Shown in pieces: positions 53,632 to 62,299 of a stretch of DNA of 64,000 nt. The notes beneath the pieces are model-generated. The model was given only the letters and a program-made list of their open reading frames with translations. It had not been told where the DNA came from and ran no database searches. Position numbers and translations under genes: made by a program. Origin of the DNA: Paenibacillus xylanilyticus (GTDB lineage: Bacteria; Bacillota; Bacilli; Paenibacillales; Paenibacillaceae); NCBI RefSeq assembly GCF_013359935.1, contig NZ_JABMCB010000160.1, positions 62,001 through 126,000 of the forward strand, written 5' to 3'. Positions within the stretch are counted from its first letter, which is position 1. Each line of letters starts with the position of its first letter.

Positions 53632-54504
53632 ATGCATCAAAGGAAAAAACAAAAATCGAATAAAGCGCGGATTTTCTCAAAAGTATTATTGATTATCATC
53701 GGGGCATGTATTACTGCCTATGGTCTAGAAGCCGTATTGATCCCGAACAACGTCTCAGACGGCGGTGTGACAGGTCTGAGTATCGTTGGTTCACAACTGT
53801 TCGGATTGCCATTAGGGATACTGATTGGTGTAATTAACATTCCCTTTGTTTGGCTGGGATATAAGCAAATAGGTAAAAGCTTTGCTTTCTACTCGATTAT
53901 CGGTATTGCCTCACTGGCGGTAAGCACCAGTCTAATGCACCATGTGCCTACAATTATTGAAGGGGACACATTGCTGGTTACGGTCGTCGGCGGGATTATC
54001 ATCGGTTTTGGTATGGGTCTGGCATTGCGTAACGGCGGGGCATTGGATGGGATAGATATGTTAGCTGTACTGCTTTCACGTAAAGTTCCGTTTGGAACAA
54101 GTGATCTAATCTTATTCTTAAATATGTTTGTCTTTATTGTCGTTTCGACCGTATTTGGTCTGCAAGGGGCGATCCTGTCTGCACTTGCTTATTTTATTGC
54201 TTCCAAAGTCATTCATATCGTTGAAGAAGGCTTGAGCGGCTCCAAAACGTTTAAAATCATCACGAATCAACCCGAAATCATGGTCGAAACCATTCGTGAC
54301 CGATTAGGCCGTGGAGCAACCTATACCGATGCTTATGGCGGTTACTCCAATGAACAGTTCAAAGAAATCACTTGTGTAATCAACCGTATGGAAGAGAGCA
54401 AAATAAAAGAAATTATTCACGAAATAGACCCGAATGCTTTTGTTGTCGTTTACGATGTAGCAGAAGTTAAGGGTGGTAGCTTCAAAAAGAAAGACATTCA
54501 CTAA
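53632..54504 (+). CDS. YitT-family membrane protein with DUF2179 domain
   Basis: 290 residues: five or six membrane segments with EAVLIPNNVSDGGVTGLSIV and GMGLALRNGGALDGIDMLAV, then a cytosolic DUF2179 domain (about 215-275; TYTDAYGGYSNEQFKEITCV). The family is widespread in Bacillales and its function is unknown. SD AAGGGGGA precedes the ATG. It is a single gene with its own terminator. Confidence 0.9.
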   Translation: MHQRKKQKSNKARIFSKVLLIIIGACITAYGLEAVLIPNNVSDGGVTGLSIVGSQLFGLPLGILIGVINIPFVWLGYKQIGKSFAFYSIIGIASLAVSTSLMHHVPTIIEGDTLLVTVVGGIIIGFGMGLALRNGGALDGIDMLAVLLSRKVPFGTSDLILFLNMFVFIVVSTVFGLQGAILSALAYFIASKVIHIVEEGLSGSKTFKIITNQPEIMVETIRDRLGRGATYTDAYGGYSNEQFKEITCVINRMEESKIKEIIHEIDPNAFVVVYDVAEVKGGSFKKKDIH

Positions 54505-54544
54505 TTACTTAAAAATGATGGACAGACAAGAACATAGGTTCAAC

Positions 54545-54572
54545 AAGTCGCTATTGCAGCGGCTTTTTTTAT
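54545..54572. terminator. Intrinsic terminator after the YitT gene
   Basis: AAGTCGCT and AGCGGCTT pair around ATTGC, followed by TTTTTTA. It lies directly before the end of the convergent LysR gene. Confidence 0.8.
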
Positions 54573-54576
54573 GTTC

Positions 54577-55476
54577 TTAAACGTCAATCAAAGGTTCACG
54601 ATCCGTTTGAAAAGAAAACAGGCTTTGAGCAGCCTCAACAAAGGTTTTTACCGCTATCGTACAATCTTTCTCGGGACCGGTTGCGATATGAATGTCCCGG
54701 TAGGCTTCAGGTGACAGGCGTTTCAGCGAAATACCCTGTGGAAGGTCCAGGAGTGACAACTCCGACATTACCGCCAACCCTTCACCGGCAAGAATCATTT
54801 GAAGTGATGTTCTGTAATTATAGAGGATGTATTCCACTTTTGGCGTCACTCCCGCACTTTCGAACCACTTCAGAACAGGGGGCTCATATCCAGCTTTCCA
54901 GAGCAGCATGGGTTCCTCACGCAAATCTTCAGGACTAATAATGGTCTTCTCGACTAATGGATGATCATCTCTCATGACCGCATATATGCCTTCCCGGTAA
55001 ATAGGGAATGAATCGGTCGTTTCATCCGACGGGATGAGCAGACCCACATCGATCTGCCGATTATCCAACCATTCCTGTACCTCTGCAATGGTACCTTCCA
55101 CAATGCTGAATTCCAGATTGGGATATTGTCGCTTAATGTGACGGATCAGTTTTGGGACAAAGTAGGACGAGGCTACCGGGAAAGCGCCAATACGGACGCA
55201 ACCAGTCTCCAATCCCTTTTCGCTCGCGATTTCCTGATCGATTTTCTCATAACCTTGAAGGATTTCCCGGAAAATTCGGACAATTCGCTCTCCGATTGGT
55301 GTTAGCGCAACACCACGGCGTCGGTCCCGGATAAGCAGCGTAACCCCGAGTTCACGTTCCAGAGTAGTAACCGCACGGCTGACAGCCGGCTGCGTCATAT
55401 TCATTTTCTCGCTGGCTATCGTAAAGCTTCGGGTCTCCGATATCGTGACGATCAACTGCAGAAGTGATTTATTCAT
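54577..55476 (-). CDS. LysR-family regulator
   Basis: 299 residues. The winged HTH lies at about 1-60 (FTIASEKMNMTQPAVSRAVT), then a type-2 periplasmic-binding-like effector domain (about 90-290; VRIGAFPVASSYFVPKLIRH; SLQMILAGEGLAVMSELSLL). It is divergent from an EamA exporter across about 170 bp, the common LysR-exporter pair, so it probably senses the exported metabolite. The start at 55476 has GAAGGAGATACC upstream at rather long spacing; a longer frame begins at 55512 without an SD. Confidence 0.88.
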   Translation of the reverse strand: MNKSLLQLIVTISETRSFTIASEKMNMTQPAVSRAVTTLERELGVTLLIRDRRRGVALTPIGERIVRIFREILQGYEKIDQEIASEKGLETGCVRIGAFPVASSYFVPKLIRHIKRQYPNLEFSIVEGTIAEVQEWLDNRQIDVGLLIPSDETTDSFPIYREGIYAVMRDDHPLVEKTIISPEDLREEPMLLWKAGYEPPVLKWFESAGVTPKVEYILYNYRTSLQMILAGEGLAVMSELSLLDLPQGISLKRLSPEAYRDIHIATGPEKDCTIAVKTFVEAAQSLFSFQTDREPLIDV

Positions 55477-55648
55477 ATCAAATTTGGTATCTCCTTCATG
55501 AATTATATTCATTTTATTTATAGATAAGCGTATTGTATCATGTTTATAAGAAAACAGAAAAGAAACCAGAAGTGAAACTTACCGGAATCTCAAACATGCC
55601 CATAGGGTAAAGGGATCTGGAATCAAAGTGGATAGGAGTTTGATTGTG

Positions 55649-56569
55649 ATGAAAGCAAAAGCCTGGCTATTTTTAATATTGGCAAATTTGTTTTGGGCGG
55701 GAAACCTGATGTTCGGCAAAGCGGTGACGTCTGATTTTCCGCCGATCTGGGCATCCTTCTTGCGATGGCTGATTGCGGCTATTGTGTTGATTCCACTTGC
55801 GCAGTTGGTAGAGAAGCCAAAATGGCTGAAGGTATGGAAGAACAATTGGGGCGTTCTGCTATTCTTGTCACTGGTGGGCGTTGTGGCCTACACACTTCTC
55901 ACATACACGGCTCTCCAACACACGTCGTCTACGAATGGCAGCTTGATTAACAGTTTAACTCCAGCCGTGATGATTGTATTGTCCCTATTATTTCTCAAAG
56001 ATAAAATTACTAGATGGCAGGGTGCAGGGTTGGTATTGTCCTTCCTGGGCGTACTGACGGTATTAACGAAAGGACATTTGCTCGGGATATTCAGCACACA
56101 CTACAATCAGGGAGACGGCATCATGCTGCTCGCAGTATTTCTGTGGGCTATCTATTCCATTGTCGGCAAAAGAGCGCAGCATCTTCCGCCGATTACATTT
56201 GTAGCCTTTACTGCTTTTATAGGCGTCGTTTGCATGACTCCACTGTTGTTCCTGCAGCCGCTGCATATCGAGCACGTCACTTCTTTTGGTATTACAGGTA
56301 TCCTTTATTTAGGATTATTTCCTTCCATCGGGTCATTTCTATTCTGGAACCAGGGAGTCAAGGAACTCGGGCCAGGCAAAGCCAGTATCACGATGAATTT
56401 GATGCCCATTTTCACCGCGATTCTCTCTGTAATGTCTGGTCAGGAATTGCTGATCACCCAGATCGTCGGCGGTGCAATCGTCATTATGGGGATGCTGTTG
56501 TCGGCAAACCTCATGGCCAAGAAAGGGAGAACCAAAACGTTTTGGAAGCGAACGGGCCGAACCGTTTAA
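55649..56569 (+). CDS. EamA-family (DMT) transporter
   Basis: About 306 residues with ten membrane segments in two EamA repeats: ILANLFWAGNLMFGKAVTSD at the start, and FPSIGSFLFWNQGVKELGPG with MNLMPIFTAILSVMSGQEL in the second. AGGAG (55632-55636) serves the ATG at 55649 or the adjacent GTG at 55646. The divergent LysR gene is its likely regulator. The substrate is unknown; the family often exports amino acids. Confidence 0.9.
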   Translation: MKAKAWLFLILANLFWAGNLMFGKAVTSDFPPIWASFLRWLIAAIVLIPLAQLVEKPKWLKVWKNNWGVLLFLSLVGVVAYTLLTYTALQHTSSTNGSLINSLTPAVMIVLSLLFLKDKITRWQGAGLVLSFLGVLTVLTKGHLLGIFSTHYNQGDGIMLLAVFLWAIYSIVGKRAQHLPPITFVAFTAFIGVVCMTPLLFLQPLHIEHVTSFGITGILYLGLFPSIGSFLFWNQGVKELGPGKASITMNLMPIFTAILSVMSGQELLITQIVGGAIVIMGMLLSANLMAKKGRTKTFWKRTGRTV

Positions 56570-56618
56570 TAAGGAACACTTCCCATATTCCTCGGACGAA
56601 AAGCAGGGAAAATCAAGA

Positions 56619-56648
56619 AGACAGGGACGAGTATCCCTGTCTTTTTTG
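56619..56648 (+). terminator. Intrinsic terminator of the EamA gene
   Basis: AGACAGGGA and TCCCTGTCT pair around CGAGTA, followed by TTTTT. Confidence 0.9.
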
Positions 56649-56656
56649 GTACTAAC

Positions 56657-57754
56657 CTATTTTGCTGCCAGATTCATCTCCACACACATGAGAATAAAGG
56701 CTCCTGCTCCATGCAGGTCATTCTCGCTGGTTGGGCGTGCGATATAGTGGTCATAATCGCCAATTCCCGTTCCGATACAAATGTTGCCGATCACAACGTT
56801 ACCGTTCTCATCGAACTTCAGTGTATCAATGACTCCGTGGTAACCTTTCCAGGCATACTTCAAATATTGAGCGTCCAGATAGCCGAACCGAACCGCCTTG
56901 GCAATGGAGTGAGCAAACAATGCCGTGCAGGAGTTTTCGTGCCAGTTATCCGGGTGATCTCCTTTGTCGACGACTTGATACCATAATCCGGTGGTGGGAT
57001 CCTGGTAGTTCGTCAGTGCGATCAGCAGATCCTGTACAATGGTCACGAGTTTGGCTTTATCGGGATGATCCTCTGGCATGTATTCAAACATTTCAAGCAA
57101 AGCGACAGGATACCAGCCGATGGCGCGGCCCCAGAATTCCGGAGCGAGACCCGTTACAGGGTCAGCCCATTTGGCTTCCTTGGTTTCGTCCCAACCGTGG
57201 TACAGCAAGCCAGTGGCAGGGTCTTTTGTATGTTTTTCCATAAGCAGTGCCTGAAAGACCATCATGTCGATGTAATCGCTCTCACCAAATGTTTTGGCAT
57301 ATTGTACGGCAATGGGGCCAGCCATATATAAACCGTCCAGCCACATTTGATTCGGATAGTGTCCCTTGTGCCAGAATCCGCCGGAGGAATTCGTCGGCCA
57401 AGATTTCAGCAGGGGTACCAGGGTGTGCAGAGCTTTTTTGTACCGTTCATCTCTCGTCTGCTCGTAGAGCGTGAAGAGAAGCACACCAGGTTGTATGTCG
57501 TCTAACTCATCGGATTTAAACTTTTTGATGCTGCCATCCTCGAGAATTTGACTATCAACCCATCCTTTGATGTAGTCGTACAGCTTTTGTTCTCCGGTCT
57601 GCCGCCAGCATTTTTCCATGCCGGACAGAAAGACACCCTGATGGTAATGAAATCGATCCGGTGGAAGATTCTCCGGCTCAAATTTGTCCATTAACGCTTC
57701 GCAGGCTTTTAATGCCCATTGAATCGGAGTCGTGATTGATGAGGTGGTTTGCAT
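56657..57754 (-). CDS. Unsaturated rhamnogalacturonyl hydrolase, GH105 (YteR/YesR-like)
   Basis: 365 residues, no signal peptide; (alpha/alpha)6-barrel of GH105. The catalytic Asp lies in YPNQMWLDGLYM (about 143). Other conserved segments are GFWHKGHYPN, LAPEFWGRAIGWYPVALLEM and the end IGVGDYDHYI-like GIGDYDHYIARPTSENDLHG. It hydrolyses the unsaturated galacturonyl residue released by rhamnogalacturonan lyases, inside the cell. The ATG at 57754 follows AAGGAGG. It is divergent from an AraC regulator. The pectin substrate is inferred from the family. Confidence 0.94.
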   Translation of the reverse strand: MQTTSSITTPIQWALKACEALMDKFEPENLPPDRFHYHQGVFLSGMEKCWRQTGEQKLYDYIKGWVDSQILEDGSIKKFKSDELDDIQPGVLLFTLYEQTRDERYKKALHTLVPLLKSWPTNSSGGFWHKGHYPNQMWLDGLYMAGPIAVQYAKTFGESDYIDMMVFQALLMEKHTKDPATGLLYHGWDETKEAKWADPVTGLAPEFWGRAIGWYPVALLEMFEYMPEDHPDKAKLVTIVQDLLIALTNYQDPTTGLWYQVVDKGDHPDNWHENSCTALFAHSIAKAVRFGYLDAQYLKYAWKGYHGVIDTLKFDENGNVVIGNICIGTGIGDYDHYIARPTSENDLHGAGAFILMCVEMNLAAK

Positions 57755-57891
57755 GTATCCTTCCTCCTTGGTTGGTTGTACCTCCATTTTACCATCGGGA
57801 TATGTACATTCTTTGCGGAATCTATCCATTTCTTCTTATTTCTTGCGATATAATAAACAACAGGGACGAGATGGAAGGGGCATTCAGTAAA

Positions 57892-58728
57892 ATGGGGAAT
57901 CTATATTACGAGAATCATGCGGGCACTTTTTTGGTATCTCACCGGAAAGCGTTAAGCCATCATATGCCGGTCAGCCATTTTCATAGCACTTACGAAATTT
58001 ATATTTTGATGTCGGGCAAGCGGGAATTTTTCATTCAAGACCGGACGATTACCATCAATGAAGGCGATGTCGTCATCATCGCACCCAATATTCTGCACCG
58101 TACAACCAATGCGGAGCGGCCAAAGCATGAGCGGCTCATTATTAACATGCATGAACAATATTTTTCGCTGGATGGTTCTCACCGGGAAGCACTTCTGCCT
58201 ATGCTGGACCGAGATTATTTGATATTAAAGGATTCCTTGCGCAACCGACAGCTGATTGAACCGCAATCCAGGGCGATTATTCAGGAGATGCAGGAGCGCA
58301 GTAGCGGCTTTGAGTTGTTTGCCCAGACGCTCGCCGTGCAGCTGCTTATCATGTGCTGCAGACAATTCAAGCAGCATGATGCGGAACCGCTGGCATCACC
58401 AAGTCCCATGCATGAACGAATATCAGAGATTGTCCGTTATATTAACGAACATTACATGGAGGAACTATCCCTTCATTTGCTTGCGGACAGGTTCTTTATT
58501 AGTCCATATTATTTGAGTCGATCCTTCAAAGAGGCGACGGGATTTGCCTTTGTGGAGTACGTGAATAGTGTTCGGATCAAGGAAGCCAAAAAACAGCTCG
58601 AGAGTTCCAGCCTGAAAGTGAATTTGATTGCGAGAAAGGTGGGATTCGGAAGCGTAACGCATTTTGGCCGAGTGTTCAAAGTCGTTACGGGTCATTCTCC
58701 ATTACATTATAGAAGGAAAGGAGAATGA
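57892..58728 (+). CDS. AraC-family regulator (next to the GH105 enzyme)
   Basis: 278 residues. The N-terminal cupin carries VSHFHSTYEIYILMSGKREF and INEGDVVIIAPNILHRTT. The C-terminal double HTH has LSLHLLADRFFISPYYLSRS and VNLIARKVGFGSVTHFGRVF, ending in HSPLHYRRKGE. It is divergent from the GH105 gene across about 140 bp and probably activates it. GGAAGGGG lies about 10 nt before this ATG; the ATG at 57871 is an alternative. Confidence 0.9.
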   Translation: MGNLYYENHAGTFLVSHRKALSHHMPVSHFHSTYEIYILMSGKREFFIQDRTITINEGDVVIIAPNILHRTTNAERPKHERLIINMHEQYFSLDGSHREALLPMLDRDYLILKDSLRNRQLIEPQSRAIIQEMQERSSGFELFAQTLAVQLLIMCCRQFKQHDAEPLASPSPMHERISEIVRYINEHYMEELSLHLLADRFFISPYYLSRSFKEATGFAFVEYVNSVRIKEAKKQLESSSLKVNLIARKVGFGSVTHFGRVFKVVTGHSPLHYRRKGE

Positions 58729-58815
58729 TTTTCATGCATAAGCACTGCTCTCTTTTGGAACACTTCTGTAGTGCGAATAAACAGCACTGATTCCATATTT
58801 GGGGAGGTGACATGT

Positions 58816-59043
58816 ATGAGCAAACCGGATAACCGTGAGGACAACGTTGAACATTTGCAAAACGCGGTTCAGAACACGATCGAAAATTACCGGGAAGCGG
58901 AAGACTATCTCGAGGAATTTGGAGATGAGATTCCAGCACGGGAAAAAGGTCAAATCGAAGAGAAAAACGAACGCCGTAAACATAGCATTTCCGGATTCCG
59001 TGAAGAAATCCAAGATGAATCCAGACATCAGCAAAACTCATAA
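58816..59043 (+). CDS. tlp: Small acid-soluble spore protein Tlp
   Basis: 75 residues, highly charged, without Cys. DNREDNVEHLQNAVQNTIEN and GQIEEKNERRKHSISGFREE match the thioredoxin-like (Tlp) minor spore protein family, made in the forespore under sigma-G. The ATG at 58816 follows GGGGAGGTGA. It is one of the best markers that the organism forms spores. Confidence 0.93.
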   Translation: MSKPDNREDNVEHLQNAVQNTIENYREAEDYLEEFGDEIPAREKGQIEEKNERRKHSISGFREEIQDESRHQQNS

Positions 59044-59082
59044 TGTGGAGACTTATTTTGATTTTGTAGGAGGATCAACCAT

Positions 59083-59271
59083 ATGACGAATCAGGATCCA
59101 CAGGAGCTTCTGAAGCAAAAACACGAGCAGGATGAGCACAAAAGGCAGTTCACCAATTTTGCCCGTAGTGTATCTGGACAGGGTGAAATGGAAGCTGGCC
59201 AAGAATTCAGCCATGACCGACAGGACGACGATCAAAACCGCATGAAATCGGTTGAGAATAAGCGCGCCTGA
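59083..59271 (+). CDS. Small hydrophilic protein downstream of tlp
   Basis: 62 residues, very polar (rich in Gln, Asp, Glu, His and Arg), without Cys or hydrophobic core: TNQDPQELLKQKHEQDEHKR and QEFSHDRQDDDQNRMK. TAGGAGGA lies 10 nt before the ATG, which supports translation. It lies 39 bp after tlp, with no terminator between, so it is probably co-expressed in spores. No family recognised. Confidence 0.7.
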   Translation: MTNQDPQELLKQKHEQDEHKRQFTNFARSVSGQGEMEAGQEFSHDRQDDDQNRMKSVENKRA

Positions 59272-59290
59272 TCCTAACCAACCCAATTCA

Positions 59291-59337
59291 CGAATAAGCT
59301 GATCCTTTCTATGGATCGGCTTATTCGTTTTATTTTC
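59291..59337 (+). terminator. Intrinsic terminator of the tlp unit
   Basis: CGAATAAGCTGATCC pairs with GGATCGGCTTATTCG, followed by TTTTATTTT. Confidence 0.88.
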
Positions 59338-59406
59338 ACCCACAAATACTATTGTTTATTAAAACGTCAGTTTATTCGTTTCTTTTGAAAATTATCCGAC
59401 GATTTC

Positions 59407-60225
59407 TTATTCCATGGCAACCCTCACCTGGATTTCGGTCAGAAATTGATCGGTAATGATGGTATCTCGATTATCTATTTCATAAATTTCGAACGGGTCT
59501 CCCAACAGCCGAAATCCATGTTCACCTGCATACGCGACGACATCCAGCATTTTCTCATGACTTTGACGATAATCTCCACGATAGTAGAGCGATAGATAAT
59601 CCCCAGCCGGCAGGCCGTAATCGGGGTCGATCAGTCCGGCTCCATCAGAATCAAAAATAAAGAAGACGGAGTTAAAAACATCCCTCAAGCCATGATTCAG
59701 CTCCTCAAGCGAGACGGATGCCCCATACAATTGATTGCCAAAATCCAGAATGTGGCCTTTATGCTTCTGATGCAGCTTCTTAATGGCATAATCCATCTCC
59801 TCATCCCTCGTTATGCGTGTATTTAATTGCAAACAAGGTCGTTCAGAGTATGTTTTGATGGAGAAAACACCCGTCTTGATAAGCATTGCTTCGGTCAGTA
59901 CCTTGATTCTGCCTTGAATGATACGTTGCGTAGTTTCAAGCTTTGCAACCTGTTCCTGGATCAGTTCTTGTTCCTTGTATAACAATTCGAGTGTGTTTTC
60001 AACACTTTGTTGATCGAGGTACGCTTTGATCTGCTGCATCGTAAAATCCAGCTGACGCAGGTCACGGATGATATTTAATTTGTACATATCATGAAGACTA
60101 TACAGACGGTATCCGTTGCAATCTCGACGAGGGACCAACAATCCCAGTTTTTCATAATAACGCAGCGAGTCGACACCTATTCCATAGAGCTTGGAAATTT
60201 CATTAATTTTGTAATCGTTCTTCAT
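59407..60225 (-). CDS. MerR-family regulator with C-terminal effector domain (BltR/BmrR-like)
   Basis: 272 residues. MerR HTH (about 1-75; INEISKLYGIGVDSLRYYEK), a dimer helix (about 80-120) and a C-terminal GyrI-like/effector domain (about 125-270; YLSLYYRGDYRQSHEKM), as in multidrug-sensing MerR regulators. It lies in an operon with the upstream GNAT gene behind a 19-bp-spacer promoter (60823-60853), which it probably controls. The ATG at 60225 follows GGAAAGGA and is preferred. Confidence 0.9.
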   Translation of the reverse strand: MKNDYKINEISKLYGIGVDSLRYYEKLGLLVPRRDCNGYRLYSLHDMYKLNIIRDLRQLDFTMQQIKAYLDQQSVENTLELLYKEQELIQEQVAKLETTQRIIQGRIKVLTEAMLIKTGVFSIKTYSERPCLQLNTRITRDEEMDYAIKKLHQKHKGHILDFGNQLYGASVSLEELNHGLRDVFNSVFFIFDSDGAGLIDPDYGLPAGDYLSLYYRGDYRQSHEKMLDVVAYAGEHGFRLLGDPFEIYEIDNRDTIITDQFLTEIQVRVAME

Positions 60226-60252
60226 TAGTTTCCTTTCCTGCATATATCTATT

Positions 60253-60780
60253 TTATGCGTATGCGTAAGAGGTTGGTATGCCGTACACTTCCTTATACAA
60301 TACCTTTCTCACCATTTCAAATTCACTTGAAGTCAAACCTTTTGGATAACTCATGATCTGCAGTGGCATGGCGGGCTGTCCTGCACGGAGTGCCGGCTGA
60401 ACATAAGTATAATCTTCCAGGCGGAATCCCAAACGCTCGTAGAAACCGATTCTTCTTCGTCTCAGGTCATCATCGGGCAATTCGACTTCCAGAATAACTG
60501 GCATGTCGGACTCTTTCATGAAACGCTCCATGATCTGCTTTCCGATGCCACTTCCACGAATGGATGGAGAGACTGCTACATTTTCAACGTACCTGAAGGT
60601 CTCGAACTCCCAGCCTGCGAGAAAACCAATCACTTCATTTTGCCCGTTCTCCTCAGTAAGAAGTCGATAAAGCGAATTGGATAACAGCTTCTTCTGTTCG
60701 GCGTATTCCCGATATTCTGATTCGGGAAAAGATTGCTTCAAAATTTCAAATACTTGATCAAACCGATTATTAATCATCAT
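60253..60780 (-). CDS. GNAT-family N-acetyltransferase
   Basis: 175 residues: GNAT core with EVIGFLAGWEFETFRYVENV, the acetyl-CoA motif PSIRGSGIGKQIMERF and YERLGFRLEDYTYVQPAL. AGGGGGAA lies before two adjacent ATG codons (60780 and 60777). It is the first gene of the GNAT-merR operon; 27 bp separate it from the regulator start. A resistance or detoxification role fits the MerR multidrug-sensor context. The substrate is unknown. Confidence 0.88.
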   Translation of the reverse strand: MMINNRFDQVFEILKQSFPESEYREYAEQKKLLSNSLYRLLTEENGQNEVIGFLAGWEFETFRYVENVAVSPSIRGSGIGKQIMERFMKESDMPVILEVELPDDDLRRRRIGFYERLGFRLEDYTYVQPALRAGQPAMPLQIMSYPKGLTSSEFEMVRKVLYKEVYGIPTSYAYA

Positions 60781-60822
60781 TGTTCCCCCTGATTCGTGAA
60801 AAACCATATTTCGATATGGATC

Positions 60823-60853
60823 ACGATAAACCCTGGTACGATACCAGAGTCAA
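60823..60853 (-). promoter_or_regulatory. MerR-type promoter of the GNAT-merR operon
   Basis: On the minus strand -35 TTGACT (60848-60853) and -10 TATCGT (60823-60828) are 19 bp apart. The spacer contains the perfect dyad CTGGTA-TCG-TACCAG. This is the layout of a MerR-activated promoter. Confidence 0.75.
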
Positions 60854-61097
60854 GTGGGGTGATATAAGAGTTCTAAAAGGAACAATTTGAATCTATACAT
60901 TAATTCGGTATTTTCAACTTTAAAATGAAACTACAAAAAATGCTCAACGTATCAGTTGTTTGAAGGTCTGAACACTCTGCTGCAGCTTGGTCATAAACTG
61001 CACGAGAAATTCTGAACGATACGACTTTCTTGCGTCAGGGTTACAGGATATCGATACACATAAGTCTATCGAATGGAGAATGCCCGTGAGAGAACGA

Positions 61098-62129
61098 ATG
61101 GATAACACGGAAACACCCGGAGAACGGAATGCAAAAGCAATGCGAGCAATGGTCTATGACACATACGGAACACCCGATGTCCTACGAATAGAAGAGGTGG
61201 ACATTCCTGCACCAAAGGATGATGAAGTGTTAATTGAAGTCCATGCCGTATCGGTTAACTCCTGGGATTGGGATCTCCTTCGCGGAAAACCGTTCGTCAA
61301 CCGGCTCGGTGCAATGCGGAAACCACGTTATCGTATTCTCGGTGCAGACATTGCAGGACGGGTAATCGCGGTTGGAGCAGCTGCCAAACAATTTAAGCCC
61401 GGTGACGAGGTGTTCGGGGATCTATCCGGCTCCGGCTGGGGCGGGTTTGCGGAATATGTATGTGCCAGAGAGGATGCGTTGACAACCAAACCAGCAGGAA
61501 TCAGCTTTGTGCAAGCGGCTGCCATCCCACAAGCTGCTGTTCTAGCTTTACAGGGACTGCGTGATCAAGGGAAATTGCAAGGGGGACAACAAGTTCTGAT
61601 CAATGGAGCCGGTGGCGGAGTCGGGACGTTTGCAATTCAATATGCGAAATTACACGGAGCGGAAGTAACTGCGGTTGATCGCGACGGGAAGCTGGAAATG
61701 CTGCTTGGTATAGGGGCCGACCGAGTGTTGGATTATACGAAAGAGGACTTCACTGCATCAGGATCAAGATATGACTTGATTGTTGATGTTGTCGGAAACC
61801 GTTCTGCTTTTGCTTTGAGGCGCGTATTGGCGAAGGGAGGTACCTATGTGATGATTGGAGGCACCATGTCACACATTCTCCTGAATCTGTTGTGGAGCCC
61901 GTTTTCATCTTGGCTTGAAAAAAAGAAATTTACATTACTTATCCATAAACCGAATCAGGGAGATCAAATGGTTTGGAAGGAACTTGTCGAATCAGGCCAG
62001 GTCACACCGATCATTGATCGGCAGTACCCTTTAAGTGAAGCAGCTCAGGCACTTCGTGATATTGGTGAAGGTCGTGTGAAAGGAAAAGTCGTCGTTTGCC
62101 TGAAGGAACCTGAGCAACCTATAAAATGA
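61098..62129 (+). CDS. Medium-chain NAD(P)-dependent dehydrogenase / quinone reductase
   Basis: About 343 residues of the MDR superfamily, zinc-free quinone-oxidoreductase branch: AMVYDTYGTPDVLRIEEVD, VHAVSVNSWDWDLLRGKPF, and the NADPH loop INGAGGGVGTFAIQYAKLHG. No zinc cysteines are seen. It should reduce enones or quinones. The start is uncertain: GTGAGAG lies 6 nt before the ATG at 61098; 61080 and 61140 are alternatives. It is divergent from the GNAT-merR operon, whose MerR might also act here. Confidence 0.88.
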   Translation: MDNTETPGERNAKAMRAMVYDTYGTPDVLRIEEVDIPAPKDDEVLIEVHAVSVNSWDWDLLRGKPFVNRLGAMRKPRYRILGADIAGRVIAVGAAAKQFKPGDEVFGDLSGSGWGGFAEYVCAREDALTTKPAGISFVQAAAIPQAAVLALQGLRDQGKLQGGQQVLINGAGGGVGTFAIQYAKLHGAEVTAVDRDGKLEMLLGIGADRVLDYTKEDFTASGSRYDLIVDVVGNRSAFALRRVLAKGGTYVMIGGTMSHILLNLLWSPFSSWLEKKKFTLLIHKPNQGDQMVWKELVESGQVTPIIDRQYPLSEAAQALRDIGEGRVKGKVVVCLKEPEQPIK

Positions 62130-62194
62130 ATATGAGATCGACAAAGGGAGCTGACCATGTTTTACTCATTTACTGACGGAAAACGATAGTCCAA

Positions 62195-62245
62195 TAAAAA
62201 GCAGCAGTCTCCCGTTTTGATTGAACGATGCAGAGACTGCTGCTT
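62195..62245 (-). terminator. Intrinsic terminator of the esterase-like gene
   Basis: On the minus strand AAGCAGCAGTCTC and GAGACTGCTGCTT form a 13-bp stem with a 21-nt loop, followed by TTTATTGG. Confidence 0.85.
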
Positions 62246-62299
62246 GTATGTTGGAATCCGCCTGCGATACCCACAGATGTTCAGCAAGATCCGTTATGT

